Below, piece by piece: positions 60,515-64,000 of a stretch of DNA of 64,000 nucleotides; positions within the stretch are counted from its first letter, which is position 1; each line of letters starts with the position of its first letter. The notes below the pieces were generated by a model, which saw nothing but the letters and a program-made list of their open reading frames with translations, did no database searches and had not been told where the DNA came from. Origin of the DNA: Salinisphaera sp963835375 (GTDB lineage: Bacteria; Pseudomonadota; Gammaproteobacteria; Nevskiales; Salinisphaeraceae); the NCBI GenBank assembly GCA_963835375.1, contig CAWIGB010000030.1, forward strand, positions 1-64,000. Reading direction: 5' to 3'. The position numbers and the translations under genes were made by a program.

Positions 60515-62257
60515 ATGAGTCATTCTGCTGCCATCCCCGCTCTGGCCTGGTTGAAGTCCAACCGCGCGCAGGTTCGTCGCCCCGTTGCGATCACGATCGG
60601 GCTCGGGCTGGCGGGTGGCGTGCTGCTGATCGTCCAGGCCAGCGTGCTCGCGTATCTGGCGAACGCAGTGATTTTCGAAGGCGCCGCGCTGTCGGCGGTG
60701 GTGGGGCTGCTGGCCGGCCTCGCTGCGATTGTCGTCGTGCGTGCGGGGCTGGTCTATCTGGCCCAGCAGAGCGCGTTCGCCGCCGGGCGCGCCGTTAAGA
60801 CCGAGATCCGGGCCCGGCTGGTCGCACGCCTCGCCGAGCGCGGCATCGTCTGGCAGCGCGGCACTGCGACCGGCGATCTGGTCAACACGCTCAGCGACGG
60901 CGTGGAAGCACTCGAAGCGTACTATGCCCGCTATCTGCCGCAGAGCGCGCTGGCGGCACTCGTGCCGCTGGCGATGCTGGCCGTGATCGCGCCGATCGAT
61001 TGGATCTCCGGGCTGATTCTGGTGGTGACCGCGCCGTTGATCCCGGTGTTCATGATCTTCATCGGTCGAGGTGCGGAGAAACTCAACCAGCGGCAATGGC
61101 GCCGGATGGGCGTGCTGTCCGGGCACTTCCTGGATGCGCTGCAGGGGCTGACTACGCTCAAGTTGTTCAATCTGGGTGCGCGCGAGGCCCGGCTGATCGC
61201 GCGGTTGTCGGATGAATACCGGCTGGCCACGATGCGCGTACTGCGCTTGGCCTTCGTCTCGTCGCTGGTGCTCGAATTCCTGGCCACGGTGAGTATTGCC
61301 ATGGTGGCCGTGTTGATCGGCTTCCGGCTGCTCTGGGGCGAGATTGGCTTCACTTCGGGATTCCTCGTGCTGCTGCTGGCGCCCGAGTTCTATCTGCCAC
61401 TGCGCAACATGGGCGCGGTCTATCACGCCCGAATGGAAGCCATCGGCGCGGCCGAGGGCATCGCGACGTTGCTCGAGGCGCCGGCCGAGCTGAATCCGGG
61501 GGGGCGGCGCGACGGGTTGGTCGCCGGTCGTGCGCCGGCCGTGGTGCTCGACGGCGTCTCTTATGTCTATCCGGACGGCACGGCGGCGCTCAAGGATGTG
61601 GCGCTCACCATCGCGCCGGGCGAAACCGTAGCGATCGTCGGGGCTTCGGCGGCCGGCAAGAGCACGCTGGCGCTGATGCTGCTCGGCCTTCTGACACCGG
61701 CGAGCGGGCGCATCACCGTCGATGGCATCGACCGGGCGACGCTGGCTCCCGACTACTGGCGGCGCTGGTGTGCCTGGGTGCCCCAGCAGCCGCGGCTGTT
61801 CCACGGTAGCGTGCGCGACAACCTCATGCTTGGCGCGGCCGGGGGGCCGGACGCTATGCTTTGGCAGGCATTGGAACGTGCCCAGGCGCAGACGTTCGTG
61901 GCAGCGTTGCCGGATGGCCTCGAGACGCCGATCGGCGAGCGCGGAATCCGGCTGTCGGGCGGCGAGGCGCAACGGCTGGCGATCGCCCGGGCGCTGGCGG
62001 CCGATGCGCCCTTCGTGGTGGTCGACGAAGCCAGCGCCCATCTGGACGGACCCAACGAGCAGGCGCTGACGGCGGCGCTCGGCGAACTGGGCGTGGATCG
62101 TAGTCTGGTCGTCATCGCCCATCGGCTGGCGACTGTGCGCGCGGCCGATCGGATCGTGGTGCTCGAGACCGGCCGTGTGGCCGAGTCCGGCACCCACGAT
62201 GAGCTGGTGGCAGCCGGCGGGCTTTATGCCGCCATGCTCGAAGGCGGGGCGGGATGA
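60515..62257 (+). CDS. cydD: Heterodimeric ABC exporter CydD (cytochrome bd assembly)
   Basis: Half of the CydDC exporter, which moves reduced thiols (glutathione, cysteine) or affects heme in the periplasm and is needed for cytochrome bd. The 580-residue protein has six membrane helices, then VVLDGVSYVYPDGTAALKDV, Walker A GASAAGKST, signature RLSGGEAQRLAIARAL, Walker B FVVVDEASAHLD and H-loop AHRLATV. It overlaps cydC by 4 bases. The FNR-type box fits microaerobic induction of cytochrome bd machinery. Confidence 0.93.
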   Translation: MSHSAAIPALAWLKSNRAQVRRPVAITIGLGLAGGVLLIVQASVLAYLANAVIFEGAALSAVVGLLAGLAAIVVVRAGLVYLAQQSAFAAGRAVKTEIRARLVARLAERGIVWQRGTATGDLVNTLSDGVEALEAYYARYLPQSALAALVPLAMLAVIAPIDWISGLILVVTAPLIPVFMIFIGRGAEKLNQRQWRRMGVLSGHFLDALQGLTTLKLFNLGAREARLIARLSDEYRLATMRVLRLAFVSSLVLEFLATVSIAMVAVLIGFRLLWGEIGFTSGFLVLLLAPEFYLPLRNMGAVYHARMEAIGAAEGIATLLEAPAELNPGGRRDGLVAGRAPAVVLDGVSYVYPDGTAALKDVALTIAPGETVAIVGASAAGKSTLALMLLGLLTPASGRITVDGIDRATLAPDYWRRWCAWVPQQPRLFHGSVRDNLMLGAAGGPDAMLWQALERAQAQTFVAALPDGLETPIGERGIRLSGGEAQRLAIARALAADAPFVVVDEASAHLDGPNEQALTAALGELGVDRSLVVIAHRLATVRAADRIVVLETGRVAESGTHDELVAAGGLYAAMLEGGAG

Positions 62258-64000
62258 GCGATCTGCGCTGGTGGCTGCAGCTCGCCCGGCCGTATCGCGG
62301 CGCGTTCGCGCTCGGCATCGTGCTCGGCATCATCACCGTGGCGTCCAACATGGCGCTGCTGGCGGTCTCCGGCTGGTTCATCGCCAGTATGGCGGTGGCC
62401 GGGCTGGCCGCGGCGGACATGAATTACTTTACCCCGGCCGCGGCCATTCGCGGTCTGGCGATCGCGCGTACCGGCGGGCGTTATCTTGAACGGCTGGTCA
62501 CGCACGATGCCACGCTCAAGCTGCTGACCGGGCTGCGGGTCTGGTTCTATCGGCAGGTGGAGCCGTTGTCGGCGCATCAGTTGTCGGGTCTGCGCGGCGG
62601 CGATCTGCTGGCCCGCGTACGCGCCGATATCGATACCCTGAGCGCGGTCTATCTGCAGCTGATTCTGCCGGTGATCGTGGGCGTGGTCTGTGTAGCCGGC
62701 GCCGTATGCGTCTGGGCGTGGTACAGCGAGGCCGTGGCGTTGGCCAATCTGACGTTGCTGATCGCGGCCGGCGGGCTGTTGCCCTGGTGGGTGGCGCGTG
62801 CCGGCCGGGCGCCGGGTGCTGCGTCGGTGGCGGTCGCCGCCCGGCTCAAGACCCAGCTCGTGGATATGGTCGAAGGCCTGGGCGAACTGGTGGTGTTCGG
62901 CGCGTTCGCCGAACGCGAACGCCAGCTTGCCGAACTGACCGAGGCGCATCTGGACCAGCAGGCCCGGCTGTCACGCCTTACCGGGCTCGGCCAGGCGGGG
63001 ATGCTGGTGCTGATCAACGCGGCGGTACTCGCCTCGATCGGGCTGATCGTGCCGGCGATTCGATCCGGTGCGCTGGCGCCGGTGGATTTCGCCCCGGTCG
63101 TGCTGCTGGTGCTGGCCAGCGTCGAGGCCGTGGCCCAGATGCCCGGCGCCTGGCAGGCGTTGGGCCAGCTGCAGGCGGCCACCCGGCGGTTGCGCGCCTT
63201 CGAGACGCTGCGGCCTGCGATCATCGAGCCCGAGAGCCCGCGGCCGGCGCCGGTCGATCATCGGCTGGTTTTCGCGCATGTCTTCGCCCGTCATGCGCCG
63301 GACGGGCCTTGGGCGCTGGCCGATGTCTCGCTTGCGATCGCGCCCGGCGAGCGGGTGGCGATCGTCGGGGCCAGCGGCGCCGGCAAGAGCAGCCTGGTGC
63401 ATCTGCTGACCCGGATGACGGTGCCCGAGCGCGGCGCGGTCTGTTGGGGGGATGTGCCGGTGACGGCCTATCGCAGCGATGATCTGCGCGCAGCGATCGC
63501 GCTGGTGCCACAGCGCATTTATCTGTTCCATGCGTCGGTCACCGACAATATCGCGGTCGGCGACCCGGAGGCCGATGCAAACGCCATCATCGCCGCCGCA
63601 AAGGCCGCGGCTATCCACGACGAGATCATGGCGCTGCCCGAAGGCTATGACACGCTGGTCGGCGAAGAAGGCCTGCGGCTGTCGGGCGGCCAGATCCGGC
63701 GTATCGGCATCGCCCGCGCGCTGCTGCGTGATGCCCCGGTGGTGATCATGGACGAACCTGGCGAGGGCCTCGACGGCGCCACCGCCGCGCGGCTGTGGTC
63801 CGCCGCAGCCGCGCGTCTGGCCGGGCGCACGCTGATTCTTGTATCCCACCAGCCCGAATGGGTGGCCCACTGCGACCGCGTGATCGTGCTCGATCGCGGA
63901 CGGGTCGTGGGCGACGGCACGCCGGAGGAACTGGCCGGCTTCTCTGCCGAATACCGCCGTCTGACTCGCCCCGGATATCGCCTTGATTCAGATCAACGAC
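62254..64000 (+). CDS. cydC: Heterodimeric ABC exporter CydC (partial, runs off the window)
   Basis: Second half of CydDC, starting with ATGAGCGATCTG inside the cydD stop (ATGA overlap). The frame stays open to the last base of the window (about 582 codons), so the C-terminus and stop are missing; E. coli CydC is 573 residues, so little should be lost. Seen: six membrane helices, Walker A IVGASGAGKSSLVHLLTRM (about residue 370), signature LRLSGGQIRRIGIARAL, Walker B VVIMDEPGEGLDG and H-loop LVSHQPEW. An FNR-type box lies within its last visible codons. Confidence 0.93.
   Translation, partial: MSDLRWWLQLARPYRGAFALGIVLGIITVASNMALLAVSGWFIASMAVAGLAAADMNYFTPAAAIRGLAIARTGGRYLERLVTHDATLKLLTGLRVWFYRQVEPLSAHQLSGLRGGDLLARVRADIDTLSAVYLQLILPVIVGVVCVAGAVCVWAWYSEAVALANLTLLIAAGGLLPWWVARAGRAPGAASVAVAARLKTQLVDMVEGLGELVVFGAFAERERQLAELTEAHLDQQARLSRLTGLGQAGMLVLINAAVLASIGLIVPAIRSGALAPVDFAPVVLLVLASVEAVAQMPGAWQALGQLQAATRRLRAFETLRPAIIEPESPRPAPVDHRLVFAHVFARHAPDGPWALADVSLAIAPGERVAIVGASGAGKSSLVHLLTRMTVPERGAVCWGDVPVTAYRSDDLRAAIALVPQRIYLFHASVTDNIAVGDPEADANAIIAAAKAAAIHDEIMALPEGYDTLVGEEGLRLSGGQIRRIGIARALLRDAPVVIMDEPGEGLDGATAARLWSAAAARLAGRTLILVSHQPEWVAHCDRVIVLDRGRVVGDGTPEELAGFSAEYRRLTRPGYRLDSDQR
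63983..63996 (+). promoter_or_regulatory. Second perfect FNR/ANR box, at the window end
   Basis: TTGATTCAGATCAA, identical in all 14 bases to the box before cydD. It lies inside the still-open cydC frame and would serve a gene beyond the window, for example cydAB (not visible, inference). Confidence 0.6.

Overview
The window looks like the chromosome of a GC-rich gammaproteobacterium. The evidence is the gene content: TtcA, a UvrD with a gammaproteobacterial N-terminus, PlsB, MlaA, CbpA-CbpM, PhoP-PhoQ, a four-cysteine FNR/ANR and an argS-SPOR pair. A Salinisphaera-like halophile is my best guess, but that is inference. Almost every gene is housekeeping or envelope related. I see no prophage, CRISPR array, rRNA, complete tRNA or transposase.

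Layout. 0-2 kb: a frameshifted GH13 glucosyl phosphorylase. 2-6 kb: a YdgA/DUF945 protein and mnmG. 6-15.5 kb: an oligopeptide ABC transporter (oppA frameshifted, oppBCD, then oppF after an intervening cardiolipin synthase / EEP nuclease pair), followed by a membrane-anchored, apparently metal-less amidohydrolase-like protein. 15.5-26 kb: RRM protein, M48 lipoprotein protease, uvrD, a GluR0-type glutamate-receptor channel, a SPOR protein, argS, a methyltransferase and priA. 26-30 kb: an AT-rich gap with DnaA-box matches, a Nudix hydrolase and a three-gene pntAA-pntAB-pntB transhydrogenase. 30-41 kb: small secreted protein, 5'-3' exonuclease, fructosamine kinase, ttcA, fatty acid desaturase, Kv-type channel, NlpC/P60 lipoprotein, ppx, prfC and acylphosphatase. 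41-49.4 kb: a solitary parB and an envelope-lipid cluster (acyltransferase, SDR, mlaA, kinase, plsB). 49.6-54.8 kb: sppA and an operon of glycine-zipper lipoprotein, PepSY protein, phoP and phoQ. 55-64 kb: dusB, two tandem-domain universal stress proteins, cbpA-cbpM, fnr/anr and cydDC; cydC runs off the window.

How the genes fit together. The right end reads as an oxygen-limitation module: FNR/ANR plus four FNR-type boxes in front of both usp genes, cydDC and whatever follows cydC. The 43-49 kb block plus cls and the desaturase make phospholipid synthesis, remodelling and outer-membrane lipid asymmetry a recurrent theme.

Most unusual non-coding signals: (1) a plus-strand structured-RNA candidate at 40676-40857, with five consecutive hairpins, G-U wobbles that fit only the plus strand, and a strong intrinsic terminator; (2) a dispersed intergenic repeat family (about 5.65, 35.4, 38.7 and 55.0 kb), most copies starting at a CTAG that is a gene's stop codon; (3) a 166-bp symmetric MITE-like element at 41891-42056. 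Six genes carry single-base indels in G/C runs, which points to sequence error rather than six decayed genes.
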